Shown here one piece after another: positions 22,241-34,964 of a stretch of 64,000 nucleotides of DNA (the first letter of the stretch is position 1; each line of letters starts with the position of its first letter). The notes beneath the pieces are model-generated. The model had not been told where the DNA came from. It did not search any database and worked only from the letters and a program-made list of their open reading frames with translations. The translations under genes and the position numbers were made by a program. Location of the stretch: assembly GCA_963691655.1 (NCBI GenBank), contig OY829326.1:149190998-149254997 (forward strand), written 5' to 3'. Source of the DNA: Toxonevra muliebris. Lineage: Eukaryota; Arthropoda; Insecta; Diptera; Pallopteridae.

Positions 22241-24611
22241 ATATTTCCGAGTGTCAAACTCTCTTATCATTTGTCTTCTATGTTCGTTTGTTATTAGACT
22301 TCAGGAACAACCATGATAGTGGCTGAGATATTTATCGGGTAAAGAGAAAGAGAAAGGAATTGTCCCCAAAATATTCTTCTCCTTTCTCTTGAAGAAGAGT
22401 CTAGACATATTTTTCTAAGCATAAATTCTTCATAATAAATACAGTTTCCTTTTAACTTGAACTATTTCAGACTATATCACACTTTTTTAAAAATAACCAA
22501 TTTATCATTTTTGGTCCTTTTGGGTATAATTAAACCAAACATTTCTGGGTTAGCTTTGGATTTAAAACGGTTTGAGCGTTCAGTGACTTATAGTAAAATT
22601 GTATGTAAATTATTTTTCTGGGACATATTAAATCTCTCTGTGGTTTCTTCTACAGAAATTGTATTTTTTTACATTAATTCGGTTGGAAGAGGAATAATTT
22701 GTTCCAGGATAATGTTGCTCGTAAAATTTTATTATACGCCGCTAAAAACAAAAAATCTTAAATTAAGTTTTAGTATAATAAACTAAACAAATAAACTTTA
22801 AAACTATAAGAACAATTTTCTATTTTGTGATGTATGCAAAATATATTTTTGGATATAAAATATTGTCTAACTTTAAACTCGGGTAAAGTATAAACCTGAT
22901 GATAATCACCAGAAAACGGAAAATGTATTTTTTCGAGCTCTGTTAGAATAGAGTCTCAGACTTTTTTGTGTCACAACGAGTTAACTGTTTGCTCGTTTTT
23001 GATCGGAAAAGTTTCTTTCTAAGTTGCCAAACCCGATTCTGTGTTTCTTTTATGTTTATAAAACTCATTGATTATAAAATTTTTATCTTTATTTTGAAAA
23101 ATAGTAACAAACCAATACTTTGATCATGAAATGAAAACATTGCTATAAAAAGTCAGTAGTTTGTTTTACATATATATCCCAGACTCAACCACCGCAACAA
23201 ATGTGATCATTATAAAAGTTTTAAATTACCATTTCACATGATCACAACATTTAATTTGCGATCACAATTCGGTCATAGTTACATTTTTGTTATTCTAAAC
23301 ATATCGTCACAATTAGCGTTGGTCGCTGGTCATTCCAATTAGGTCATACTATGTTTATGTACACACAAAGAAAAAAAAATAAAAATAAAAACTCACAAAT
23401 GGATTAGCATTCAAGTAATAAAATTTACAAAATGATTTTATTTTAGCTAAATAACAACAAAAACGTGAGAGTAATTAAATTAGCAGTATGTGAGGAAGTA
23501 AAAAATAAAAACAAAATATAAAAGTAAAAAATCGTAAACGAAAATTGTAGAGAACTAAATTCAAACACATTTTGCGTTCAACTAAAAACAAAAGATCGCA
23601 TTATGTCAGCATCACATCATATCACATCACTGCCAGGTGATATAATGATTTATAAAAATATTCGCATGATATCAAATATATAAGCATTTTATAATAACTA
23701 ACCAAAAACGGTAAGCTGTACCTAACTTGGCTCTAACTATATTTGTTTCAACAATTGGAAAAAATAAACAAAATATTTGAGCAACATCGGATTTTTTTTT
23801 ATTTTTTTTTTTTTTGGGTACATATCTGCAGTTGAAAAATGCGTACGCAATATTAAGTAGAGGCGTGTCTCTAAAAAGTGTCCAAAATAAAATTCATTAA
23901 AACTAAACACATTTAACAAAGAGTTTTTTTAAACCAAGAATTTTTCTAAAAAAAAAATTTAAAAAAATGTTTGCAATATTAATTAACATAAGTCAAGCCT
24001 GCTAGATGTTTGAATACTTATGTTGCTATTCAAGCTTCAAGTGATTGTGTCAAACCGATTTCAATGAAAAAGTGCAAATTTATGTTAATCTTAGAAAACA
24101 ACAAGAAAACAATCAACAGCAACGACCAGTAACAATCATTTTGCCATATGTTATTAAAAATAGCAACAAATAACAAACTTAAATGGATTTCATCTCAAGT
24201 TTTTAAGTTTTTTTTATATCTTTTTGAATTTGTACTTTTCGCGTTTTGCTTGTAGAATTTATTAGCTGTTTATGGTTTTAAAACAATAACGGAGATAATG
24301 AAATGTTTTACCGGCTTTTTTCTTCTTTTTTTATGAACTGGTTTTTCACTGTGACACTAAACCAATTTTTATTGTTAAATAATAAATGATCATTGTGAAA
24401 ATAAAAATAGCAAAAGCAATAAAAGAAAACAGCATGTTGGCTGCTCACTTAAAAATATGTAAAAATTATTATATTTTATTTAAAGCCGTAGCTCAAAATT
24501 GATTGTCTAATATTTCACTACACTTTGAAATGCTGGTTATAAACTTTAGTGACTGTAAAAATGTTAGAAATCGTTGAGAAAAAAAAAAATCAAGTGACAT
24601 CAGCTTTAGGG
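22241..24611. other. Unannotated AT-rich stretch
   Basis: No gene recognised. A pair of complementary stretches at about 22341-22395 (gagaaagagaaagg and cctttctcttgaa) could fold locally. The frame at 22457-22786 has no known domain. Confidence 0.4.
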
Positions 24612-24710
24612 GCCGTTCACATATTACGTAACGCGCGAGGGGGGGGCGGGTTTGGCAATTTGTGAGGGAGGGGGGGGGGAGAGGTTTATCAAGTGTGTTA
24701 CGTAACCTTG
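24612..24710. repeat. Transposon-like terminus with long G-runs
   Basis: It starts aggggccgttcacatattac and continues gtaacgc, then two G-runs (8 G at about 24641-24648 and 9 G at about 24671-24679) and a second gttacgtaac. The repeated acgtaac and the sharp boundary suggest the end of a DNA transposon. No matching opposite end was found downstream. The G-runs form a strong G-quadruplex candidate. Confidence 0.45.
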
Positions 24711-24918
24711 ATTTAATACTATCAAACCGATCAAGGTACCGATGATTTCAAAAATTCACTAGTTTATAAAATTAATTTTCTCCCGCTGAATTCGAAAATC
24801 ATGGCATAAATTTTTTTAGGGATCATTTTGTGAGATATTAGGAAAGGCATGCAGGTTGAGACAACCCAATATTTTTGTTTTTTTCCATTAACGGTACGAA
24901 TGTTTCTGCTATTTCTGT

Positions 24919-25077
24919 ATGATATGTATGAAGAATTTACCAATCAAACTAACTAGCATAAATTCCGTGGAATGCAACAAGTGCCAAAAACCATTCCAGT
25001 TAAAGTGTGCCATAACGCGAAGTTTTTTCACGTGCCGAAACTGCTACTCTGATGCCGATCTTTCTGACGAAAATTAA
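24919..25077 (+). CDS. Small Cys-rich (zinc-ribbon-like) ORF
   Basis: A 52-codon frame starting at ATG 24919 (a later ATG is at 24928) and ending at TAA 25075. The product contains CNKC, then about 10 residues on a single Cys (QLKCAIT), then FFTCRNC and an acidic tail DADLSDEN. The CxxC...C...CxxC pattern is that of a small zinc-binding fold. It lies about 200 bp after the transposon-like terminus at 24612, so it may be the last exon or C-terminal zinc domain of a decayed transposase. I do not recognise the family. In-frame sequence upstream is open only to 24892. Confidence 0.4.
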   Translation: MICMKNLPIKLTSINSVECNKCQKPFQLKCAITRSFFTCRNCYSDADLSDEN

Positions 25078-25899
25078 TGAAATTTCGTATCTTCTTCATG
25101 GTTGAGGCCTTTATCATTAATAAATAAACAGTAATACTTTAAAATTAATAGTCATAATTTTTTTTGTTCTAACCTTTTCTCAGTGTCTATGACTGTCTCA
25201 AACTGCATGTCAATAATTTTTTTTGCCAAAAAACATATGTTCGGAAAATTGGCCAAAACTTTTTAATTTTTCAAGCAATGCAACTATTTTCACTACCAAT
25301 TCATTCGCTGTTAGTTACAAAGAGTAAAAATTATGAATTTTCTACTCATTTGCAAAGGCCATTCACCAAAATAAACGCGGCTCTTTTAAAGTTTCTCAAT
25401 AACGAACAAACAGACCTTCATCGATTTTTCAGATATGCATCCATGAATTGAGATAAACAAATTCATTTAAAAAACTGCTGCAGCGTGTTCCCTCCCTCAC
25501 TATGTTCACAAACAGCAATAAACCCGATCTATCTTTTGATGATCGCTCTACTAATGATCAATATCGAACCACTTACTATTTTCAATCTCAGTAGACTGTT
25601 AAACGAAAATATTATTAGTTCAATTCACAATTCGTCATATCAGTCTCACATTACATGATTAATTACTAAATTAATTCTCTCAAATTAAACCTAATCATGA
25701 TTATAACTCAGTGAGAACTTGTTGTACTGAAAAGATATTAATCTTTATTTGGAACTATTAATAACGCTAGTGATCCCAAGGAACTTTGATTCTTCAGGAG
25801 TTATTATCTTAGTGGGCAGCGAAACATCAATCAAAGCCCTAGACCCAATGATCATATGATCCAAAGTAGTAGCTTCAGTAGGAAATCCGAAACACCCAT
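25078..25899. other. Unannotated stretch
   Basis: No gene or element end that I can support. Confidence 0.4.
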
Positions 25900-26430
25900 C
25901 AAGTTAAACTCTGTTGGCTTCCTGGGCATAACAATATGAAAAATTAATTAGTAAGAATGAAAGCAAAATTAGGTGTTGAAAATAGTATCGATAAAGAGAT
26001 CTAGAAAAATAGTGAAATCAAGCTTGGACCAAAAAGCAACAGACCTGAAAAACCCAAAACGACTATCTGAAGTTTAGAAACCCTTCTTGACAAGAAAAGA
26101 ACTAGAGAAGAAACAAGCTTGCACTCCAACTGGAGTACTGACTGGGTTTCATACCACTAATAAATTTTCCGCGAGAATTAGAGTTTTAGTACATGACTAA
26201 CGTAGAAGCTGGGAAAATAAAAAAGAAATTCCCCCAATCTTCAGATTTAGAGCCTTCGTTTTTTCTGAGACAGACTGTTCGGAGAGGAAGAGAAACTAGC
26301 ACATATTCCGTCGACAAAACTAAAGAGGTTCATTAAAAGTATGCGGTAGTTCAAACTGAATACAAGAATGTAAAATTTTTCAAGATACCACGTATGAGGT
26401 CTGGCCACTTCCTTCTAACCTAACTTACTT
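25900..26430 (+). pseudogene. Decayed non-LTR retrotransposon 3' part
   Basis: It begins with VKLCWLPGHNN, the WVPGH block near the end of a retrotransposon RNase H. Later it has a Cys/Glu-rich region resembling the zinc knuckle (around 26250-26320, very degraded). It ends in ggccacttccttctaacc-taacttactt, which resembles the 3' terminus gccacttcaacctaacc of the better preserved element at 48725-49712. Many stops interrupt the frame. It is probably an old copy from the same group. Confidence 0.4.
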
Positions 26431-28554
26431 AATTTTCAGAAAAAAATCACACACTTGGTTTGGATAAACGTGTTTGCAGTCTGAGTTTTCAACTGCGACT
26501 GTCACGAAGTTTCATAAAAAGTTTGTAGTGGAAAAATTTCAAGAACGAAGAGGTGGCCCGAGTTTGGGTACGGCTCGAGTCAGGCAACACTTCCCTACTT
26601 AAACGATTAGGTATAGACTAGGGTTGTGCTCAATTGCGCAGCCAAGAGAGTGTTTGGGGATGGGGTTAAATTAAGTTCCAGTAAGGGTTTTACCGAATTT
26701 AAGTTCAAATATAATCAAAATTTGCTTAAAATAAAAATTATTATTTATTATTATTTGGCTCAACAGAAGTCAAGTAATTGTAGCGAACTTCAGGTGCTGG
26801 CAGAGTCAAAAATTCCAACACGAAACATGTTTTAATTGTGCTTACGTAAACCGATTCTAACGCGGCGCATACAAAACAAAAAGTTGATGCTAATTAACAA
26901 TTTGAAACCAGCACACAAAAATCACTATTATTAATACTAAAATGAATGTATAAAATTTTGTAAAAAAAAAAAAAATTTTAGTTAATTTTGAGAGAAAAAA
27001 GAATCAACGAAAAAAAGTTTAATTTGTAATTTCCGCAAAAAGAATAGAAATTATTTTTGTTACTCTTCAAGTTGTTTATAAAAGCCGACGTCATAACATT
27101 TAAGTTAATGCTTAAGTTAATGCTATATGTATAGAAAAAAATTTAATGTATTTAAAAAAAAAAAAATTAACAAATAACAGCAACAATGACAACTACAACT
27201 AATACAGGTGGTCACACACAATTTCCGCACATCTGCTCAACAAGAACCTCATAAAACTAATTTGCTCTCAGAGAGTCCAGAATTAAACAAAAAAATCTCA
27301 TTTTAAAGCCGGTCACTGCATTAAATTATATGCAGATGTTTGTGTGTGTAAGTGTTGAGTGTCGTATGTGATTAAAAATAACAGCAACAAAAAGAACAAA
27401 AGCAATAACAATAAGAGCGACAGTAGCAACAAAACTATAATGTTTATAAAAGATATATAAAAAATGCTGAATTATAGCTTTTACATATAAAAAAAAAACA
27501 ACAACAACACCAACAAGAAGCACTACAACTACACAATATCAAGAAAACTTATGCAGGCATATGGAAAATTCATTCATTGGAAAAATTATATTGCGTATGC
27601 ACGTATACACGAGTATGAGTGTTTATTTTCTAGGGTGACCAGCATAATGATACAATAATAATAATAATGCATGAAAAGAAAAAACAGAAAAAGCAAGAAA
27701 GGAAAAACAAAACAAAAAAAAAAACAAAAATACAAAAAAAAAAAATGATGAAAATGCTTGAAGTGTGTCGATTCTGTATGGTTTGCTTTGTGTGTAGGAG
27801 GGGAAGATACACACACAATGTTTGAGATACTTTTGCCACTCACATAAATTTGTGAACAGTGAAGATGCGTAGATATATTTACGCATATAATGTGGAAATT
27901 TGCCCATTATTATTATTATTATTATGATTATTATTATTCTATAAAATTACCCCACATTTACAAGTGTGCATAAAGAATGTTTGAAACTGTTTGTATTGTG
28001 ACTTTGATTGATTACTTGCATCATTCAGAAAGTAAAGTTACCGGAAATACAAAATGTTAAATATGCAGAAACTTTATAGAGTTCTACGAAGTATAAATAA
28101 TATCTTGGTCTGAATGGGAATTTAAGAATTGTAAGTATTCGTTTGGGAAGGATTTCGAACTACCAAACTCTTATGATGAATTTTTAAAATTTTGGAAAGG
28201 GAAATAAAAATATTTTTTGTTGTTGTTTTTCATGTAAAGTAGACAAATAATTCGTTAAAAATACAGAAAGTGGACATAAGACCCCCAACCAGCTGGGAGA
28301 GAGATTCGATCAACGAAGAAAACACTAGAGAAAAAGAGCAGACTTCAGCTCATGGCAGACTAATAAATGGTGGGGAAATATTTATAATAAAGAATTGATT
28401 ATATTTTACATTTATGCAATTTGAATACATAATTATTTTTTAATTTTCCATTTATCGGGACCACCTATTTTCTCACCTCGAGCAAAAATAAAGACTCCAA
28501 TTCAATTTTCGACTACATTTTCGAGATTTATGGATTAAAATCAACAAATTCTTA
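26431..28554. other. Unannotated stretch with (ATT)n microsatellite
   Basis: A-rich DNA with several homopolymer runs (26960-26975, 27155-27167, 27715-27745) and an ATT trinucleotide tract at about 27905-27938. Short minus-strand frames at 27326-27907 are F/L/C-rich translations of A-rich DNA and are not supported. Confidence 0.45.
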
Positions 28555-28968
28555 TCTATACATTTATTAGTGTAACTACAATTTTATTCCAAAAGATCCA
28601 GAAGTGCTACGATATCATATTATATATCAATTTAAAGAGCTTGACGAGTAGGTTAGCCAAAAATTCAGATTTAAAATCGGTTAAGCCAATTCCAAAATAT
28701 TAGCATCGGAAGTTTTTTAAAATTCGCTCATTGAACAAAGCATTGCATTCATCGTTGTAAAAATCATTGCTTAAGCGGGAGTAAATTACAAACGAGAGCG
28801 AGAGAGAAAGAAGACATGAGTAACGGCATTTCTCAGAATTATCTAACGAATTATCTGCATACACAAATAACAACGAGCGGTTTGGTTCTCTTTTGATATT
28901 TATTTTTTTCATAAACAGATTTCTTGAGCAAAAAAAAATAGCCCCCATACTGGGGCCTTACCGACTAG
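28555..28968 (+). mobile_element. Non-autonomous Helitron, copy 1
   Basis: 414 bp starting with TC (after an A) and ending CTAG (before a T), which is the Helitron boundary rule. Just before the end is a hairpin (gcccccatactggggc), then 8 bases and CTAG. The second copy at 44101-44509 is highly similar over its whole length, and the similarity stops exactly at these two boundaries. No open frame for Rep/helicase, hence non-autonomous. Confidence 0.85.
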
Positions 28969-29378
28969 TATTTTTTTATTGCTGAAAAAAATTGGCATAC
29001 TTGAGGGTTAACTCTTTGAAACCTACTTCGGGACCCCGAAACGTAGAGTGGGTGGGTACCACTTTCAAATCAGGGTTGAACTAGGATAGATTGGAAATAA
29101 AAGTGAGAAATGGCGCCCAAGGGGACATTCATCAAGCTGACAATAGAAATAAGGAATATCATTGCAAATATGATAAAACGAGTTTTTCTTAATTTTTTAG
29201 TACTGAATATATAACCAATATTGGATTAAATGGCTGGTGAATAAATCTCTTCTATCCTTTCCAATAAATGCTTGAGTCATTACAATTTTTTTTTTAAATT
29301 TATAATTACAATACTGTTTAAAAGAACGAATAAAACACATTCTCTTGGCTCCATCTGCAACTTCCACAACCCCTGGAT

Positions 29379-30361
29379 CAGGGCCGTAGCCAGGATTTTT
29401 TTTCGGGGGGTTTTCATTCGACAAAAATATTCATATAAAATTTTTATGAAACTGATGTTTAAATACAATAAATTAAATACAATAAATTAATACGACCCTA
29501 TCAGACTAGGGAGAAAAGTGGATAAATGTCTTGAAGCTTTAGGAAAAAATTCTGTTTCCGAATTTTCTTAATCTTAACCTAAAAAAATGGCCTAAAATGG
29601 CAAAAAAAATTCACAAAATAATCAATTTAAATTTTATCAAATAAACATTATTCAATGTAGATTCCAATACATTTTTTATCGTGAAAGACATAATTTCGAT
29701 AACTCATTGACTTGCCATTACTGATAATGAACCCAACCTCAAACAAATTATCGAAAATGCCAAAAATAGTCAGAGACTAATTTTTTTCAAATGATTAACA
29801 GTGGGAATTTGGGCCATTATCAATGATGAGGAGCCCGGATGAGATTGGCATATATTCCCTAAATTCGTGCAGTCACAGCATTGAAAGAAATTTTCCGAGT
29901 CGGGTGCTCTGAGCAATAATGGGTTAAAGGATTAATTTTATTTTAAGATTAAGAACTTTGAAGCTTATTTAATAACACTGTCTTCCATGGGTTTGGTGAA
30001 TTGTTCCTAGTGTTTGCGAAAGAATTTTTCATGCTGAACACGAATCTGAGGTCAAAAACTTCCCATTACATCACGTTTTAGAAAAATGGGGTTGAAACCC
30101 CTGAAAATACCGTTTTTGGCCATGTAGCACAACTTCGTACGATTTCAATTCAAATTTGTTTTTAAAATTTTTTCTTTTATTTGACTTTTTAGAAAGAAAC
30201 CGTTAAAAAAATATTCAAAAACCGTTCAATAGATTTTATTTTGACTTTTTTCCATCCACTGACAATCAATATCAAAAATTAGGAAAAAGTTTTCACATTT
30301 CGGGGGGAGGGAGAGAGGGGGTCAGAACCCCCAAAATCTCCCCCCTAAATACGGCCTTGCC
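29379..30361. mobile_element. 983-bp DNA transposon with 6-bp duplication
   Basis: The left end CAGGGCCGTAGCC and right end (complement) CAGGGCAAGGCCGTA share a GGCCGTA core followed by G-runs in both (cggggggtttt on the left, aacccccaaaatctcccccc on the right). The element is flanked by CTGGAT on both sides (29373-29378 and 30362-30367), a convincing target duplication, possibly 7 bp if the next C is counted. It contains a fold-back-family arm at 29974-30120. No transposase is readable. The superfamily is uncertain. Confidence 0.75.
29974..30120. repeat. Single arm of the fold-back family
   Basis: It matches the left arm of 9301-10180: aacactgtcttccatggg, then gaatttttcatgctgaacac, acatcacgtttt and ccgtttttggcca. 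It lies inside the 983-bp element, either as an insertion or as part of it. Confidence 0.7.
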
Positions 30362-30367
30362 CTGGAT

Positions 30368-31122
30368 CATATATCCCCAGTAAAACAACTTATCTTAAGA
30401 CTTTATGAAGAGGAAGAGGCTAAAATTTTGAATTAATCTTGAGTCCTTTTTCATTTTCTTTGTACTATGTAATTACTAAACCAAATTCTTTATAATTACA
30501 TTATGTATAAATTTATTTTTTACACAATCGACTTATAAGACATAACCCTATGGCTGCAAAGCATTAGGTTGATTAGGAAACAAAGTTAAGTAAGGAGAAG
30601 GAGTAAAGAAAGAACGGTGACGCCATTACCGGGAGATTCAAAGACGCACGCCGGCCCATTGAGGTGGGACATTTCAGCACTGCCAATGACTTGGCGTCTC
30701 AAAAAAGCTACCTTTCTGCTTTCCAGCGGTGTACATTGGCGTACTACATCCAAAGTTGCCAATGCACCGAGAGAACTGAGAGTTTAGCATTGAAGGCTTA
30801 AATATATCCTCGTATTGCTGCTAAAATACACTTTTATTATTACCTTAGTTTGTTGACAAATTATCAAATTTTTATTTTTTCCGGATATTTTTAATGTACC
30901 CAACTTGTAGCTATAACCATTAGTATTCTTGATTCAGAACTACATAACTTGATGCTTTACTCTCACTTAGCCAAATCTCAACAAACCTCAATAATGTAAT
31001 ATCGCTCGTCAAGCAATATTATTAATATTTAAATTGTGATTATTGGGAGTGTATTTTTGAGTGAATTTCGTCAGGACTAGTACGTTCCCGGAAGGGAAAA
31101 TTAATGGCTGATTTTTTATAGT
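30368..31122. other. Unannotated stretch
   Basis: Mostly AT-rich, with a more balanced patch at 30610-30780 that has no open frame of note and no recognised motif. Confidence 0.4.
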
Positions 31123-31130
31123 GCATACAT

Positions 31131-31659
31131 AATGCTCGTATCTTTTTTCCGACCAAAAACTGAATATTTCTACCAAAAATTTTTTAAAAACTGTAAATCG
31201 ATTTGGAAAAAACTGTACATTTTCGCGGTATCAATTTTTTTCAATGAAAATTAATCAGGAAAGCAATTTATCCATCATCTAAATCGTCTTCGTTCTCCAT
31301 TTTCATATCTCCTTTTGTAGTTGTATTGAATTTGTGCTTTGAAGAAATTTGACGAAACGATTCCGGTTTTGCTATGAGGTATATATAGAAATCAACGCAT
31401 GGATATTTCAAGTTACATGTGACGATAAGAATCGCCTTCAATTCTTTCACCTTCTTTCAAAGGTATACTTGCAACGAGTTGCCCTTGTTCTCTGACACTT
31501 TTTGCATTGTGATTGATAAATTTGAATTTCGTAGTGTTCAAAAATTTTATATTTTTTTCTTATTATAAACGCGGTATTTTGGGAAAAAAGGCGGTATGCG
31601 GTTTTGGAGTTGAAAAAGCGGCATACTACCGCGAAAAACTGTATAGATACGAGCGTTAT
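31131..31659. mobile_element. 529-bp element with 8-bp target duplication
   Basis: The inverted ends share GCTCGTATC and neighbouring bases (aatgctcgtatct on the left, complement of agatacgagcgttat on the right). GCATACAT occurs directly at both sides (31123-31130 and 31660-31667). An 8-bp duplication is typical of hAT elements, but the ends are not diagnostic. Inside, the minus strand has open frames (31268-31450 and 31447-31695) with a CKKC pair and an acidic C terminus ENEDDLDDG. These may be transposase debris and I do not recognise them. Confidence 0.6.
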
Positions 31660-31667
31660 GCATACAT

Positions 31668-33809
31668 GTTCTGATCCCAGCCACCAAATCATCAACTTTG
31701 TGTTCTAGCCTTTAGATGACACACACATTTCATATTGATATCAAAAGGGAAAGGAAAGAAGTCTTTAATTAATTTTGTAAATTTTCACACTTAACCCAAG
31801 GCCATACTTTGTAAATTAATCAGCTAACCGCAATCAAATAATATATAAGGGAGACTGGGGTATTGCGGACGGCATTTTCATTTTAGCTTAAAACTCGCAA
31901 AAAAACAACTTTTTCTGAAAATTTCAAAGCATGAATTTGAGTCGTAGCAGTTCGGTTAAATTTTATTAAATTTTACAAGTTATATCAGTTTGCGCAAAAA
32001 TGGTGTTTTTGCGATTTTGAAAAATCTCGGGGAAATACGGACCACTTTGTAAATCAATTAAAAACGGAAAAATGTGGCAAAAAAACTTTATTTTTGAATC
32101 AAAATGACAGAATAATTATTAAAGAGCAACAAAGTGAAAATCAGTCCGAAACGCATTTTTCGCAAGTCCAGTAACTTGTAGTCATTCCGCCCCATGCTAA
32201 GTGAACAGCTCGATCTCACACGTTGTAATGGATGGTATTTTGGCAGTTCGTCTTTTTAGTTATATTGAAAGCGGTGTTTAATAAAAAAAAAGCGAAAAGC
32301 CTAAATTTTCATCAATTATTTATAAAAGTGCAAACTTCATGCAAAATTTCTTATCTGTGTGGAAGGGTTAAGGTTCCGCAAATATCATAATCATATTTTC
32401 TTGAATTGATTTTCAAAACAAGTGCCCAATTTAATGAAACACAAAATGAAAAAAAAAAAATTATCTAAGTAACACATTTCTATTTGCTATCGAAGCGAGG
32501 TAAAAGTGAGTGTACACAAATCGAGTACTGAAGGGAAAATGAAGCTTAATATGAGGCGAGCTGGTGACAGTTACTTGCAGCTGCCAGCCACTACTAGGAA
32601 CAAAAATATAATTGCTATTTGAAATATGCAAATATTGAAATCTTAGAAACGCTTCGTTGTAGCGTGTATTTTGTATTCGTGCATGACTGAAGCTAATATT
32701 TTTTAAGTTTTCCGTTACTTTTATTTATTTTATTTATTTGGCATATCAATTCAAGATGATCTTTTAAATTTTTTTTTTTTTTTGGTTTTTGTTTTGGAGT
32801 GCTTGAAGAAGGGGCGGAAAGATTTAGTAGCTATACAATACAATACAAAAAAACGAAACCAAAGTCTGTGGCTTATCATAAATATTTATGAATTTTTAAT
32901 GTGCACAATATGAATGCAATGCGTTGTGAATTGAATGCAGGAAATGCGTTCTGGAAAAAAAAAAAAATTTTCTACAAAAAATTTGTTCTCTAATTTTGAT
33001 AGAAATTTTAATTTATTATAGAATTTATGTATGTGAGTGTGTAAAGAGGGCGCAAACTACTTAACTACATACAATACATTGGCAACAATGTAACCTTGTA
33101 TTTTAAGAAATCAACATGTTCGCTTTTTCCATGGTAGCACAAACATATAAATTCACATAAATTCTTAACGATCCATTGAAAATCCAAAAGAAAAATACTT
33201 ACATGCGCAGCATTTTTCTTTTGGAGTAGAGCATGTTGTTCTACAGTTTGTTCTACATGTTAATTTGACATGTTGCTTAGGATTTCTTACTTGTTTACAT
33301 GATGTCAATCAAAGTATATGTATATATTTACATATGTATGTGTGTTTATATAAATATATATATATATATGTGTGTGTATGTTTTATTGTATATAACATAT
33401 TTATATGCGTGAAAAGTTTTTTCTTTTTGTTTTTGTTATATATTTATGGCGCTGAAAATGAGTATGAGAAAAGCCTAAAAAAATCTTATATTGATTTTTT
33501 CTCACAGATTTTTTGTATCTTTTTTTTTTTTCTATCGATTAAATTTTTGTTTGAGCGTAAATATGTACGAAAATACTTTAGAATTTCGAAAGCTAACCAC
33601 GCTTAATTTTTTCGCAAAGCAAAATGTTGTCACCTTTGCCAATTCCATAATTAGCTTATGTCATTGAAGCTATGTTTGAATGTAGGAAAATAAATAAAAT
33701 CAATATGTATAGAAAAAAAAAAGTTAACATGGCAAGGTTTTGAAATATTGATATATATGTGTACAATGTTCATACATACGTATATACATAGGTGTAATAT
33801 ATTAGTAAT
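31668..33809. other. Unannotated stretch
   Basis: A possible transposon end at 31850 (gggagactggggtattgcgg) has no partner. The TA/TG dinucleotide tract at about 33340-33380 is a microsatellite, and the frame over it (33265-33606) is not supported. Confidence 0.4.
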
Positions 33810-33880
33810 GGTCACTATAGCTCAGTGGTTTGTAGGCTGAATTACTAAGTGAAAGATTCAAGATTTAATTCTGGATTCAG
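33810..33880 (+). repeat. tRNA-like SINE remnant or tRNA pseudogene
   Basis: It contains tatagctcagtggttt, a good match to a tRNA A-box and D-arm. About 40 bases later is a weak B-box-like gattcaagatttaattctgg. The stems do not pair well, so a functional tRNA is unlikely. Confidence 0.35.
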
Positions 33881-34964
33881 CTTAAAGTAACAAACTAGAA
33901 TAGAGAACTAGATTTCGGGTAAATAGACTAAGATTTGGCATAGAGGTGTTTACCTTTTGTTTAAAAAAAAAAATTCTTTAAATTTCGAGAAATTTTTAAA
34001 AATCTCAAAATCTCTGTAAAGTCTAAAAGTGTGTAAAATCTGAAATTTTTAAAGATTTCTCCATCTCTAGTATTTCTATTTTGTTTTAAAAGAGTATTCA
34101 GTACAAGTTTTGGCATTAACTATGCAGAATGCTAAGAAATCTTATAAGTTGTTCACAACTTTGAGGAAGAGATGGGGGAACTACCTTATATGCCTCCTGT
34201 GGATTTATCATTATTATATTAAATATGTTTTAATTAGGCTTTCATTTATTTATTAGAATACCAAATTTTGTTATTTCAATTCTGAAATCCTCAAGTTTTC
34301 ATTCATACTCACAAAAACATAATTAAGCGGCAAATGTTATAAAATAGGCATTCTAATAAAAATAAACAATAAACAATCGAATTAATTTTTGTTATTCCAG
34401 TAGATATGCAAACAAATTAAACGCAGCCCCAAATTGATTGTTGATGTCAAACAAATATAAAAACAAAAATAAAAATAAAAAACAAAAACATTCTTTACCT
34501 TTACATTACTTGGTAGGTAGGTGCTAGGTACTAACTATAAACACTTGAATTGCGTGTATAGCAACAGGTTTGTCTTTGTTTTACTGGCTGCCTACCTATC
34601 TACCTGCATACTGTTACCAACAATTTTACTCTAAGCTATTTATGTACCACTAGAATCAAATTTCTTGTAAGCTATGTAATTAAATTGTTGGCAAATAGGT
34701 ATCTGGATATGTATGTATGTATATATTTATATGCGTGAGTGAGTTGATTTTGACTTTTGGGTCAAGTTTAAGCGAACTTCTTCTTAACTGGCGAGTACCT
34801 AAATCCACAAAGATTTACATATTCAAATAAATAATTTTCAAACATTTTTTATTTATTAAATTAGCCGGTAAATATTTATGTTTTAATCATTTTTACGTAT
34901 TTTTTCTTTATTCTGTAATTAATTTGTTGATTATAGACTTATTTATCATAAATACTTGTCTTTA

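Noticed and set aside
27326..27907. Four minus-strand frames rich in Phe, Leu and Cys
   Set aside because: They arise from A-rich homopolymer DNA and have no domain or start context.
31850..32200. A transposon defined by gggagactggggtattgcgg
   Set aside because: It looks like a terminus, but no inverted partner or target duplication was found within 2 kb.
33265..33606. 113-codon + strand frame
   Set aside because: It runs across a TA/TG microsatellite and T-rich DNA and gives a Tyr/Phe/Ile-rich peptide without a domain.
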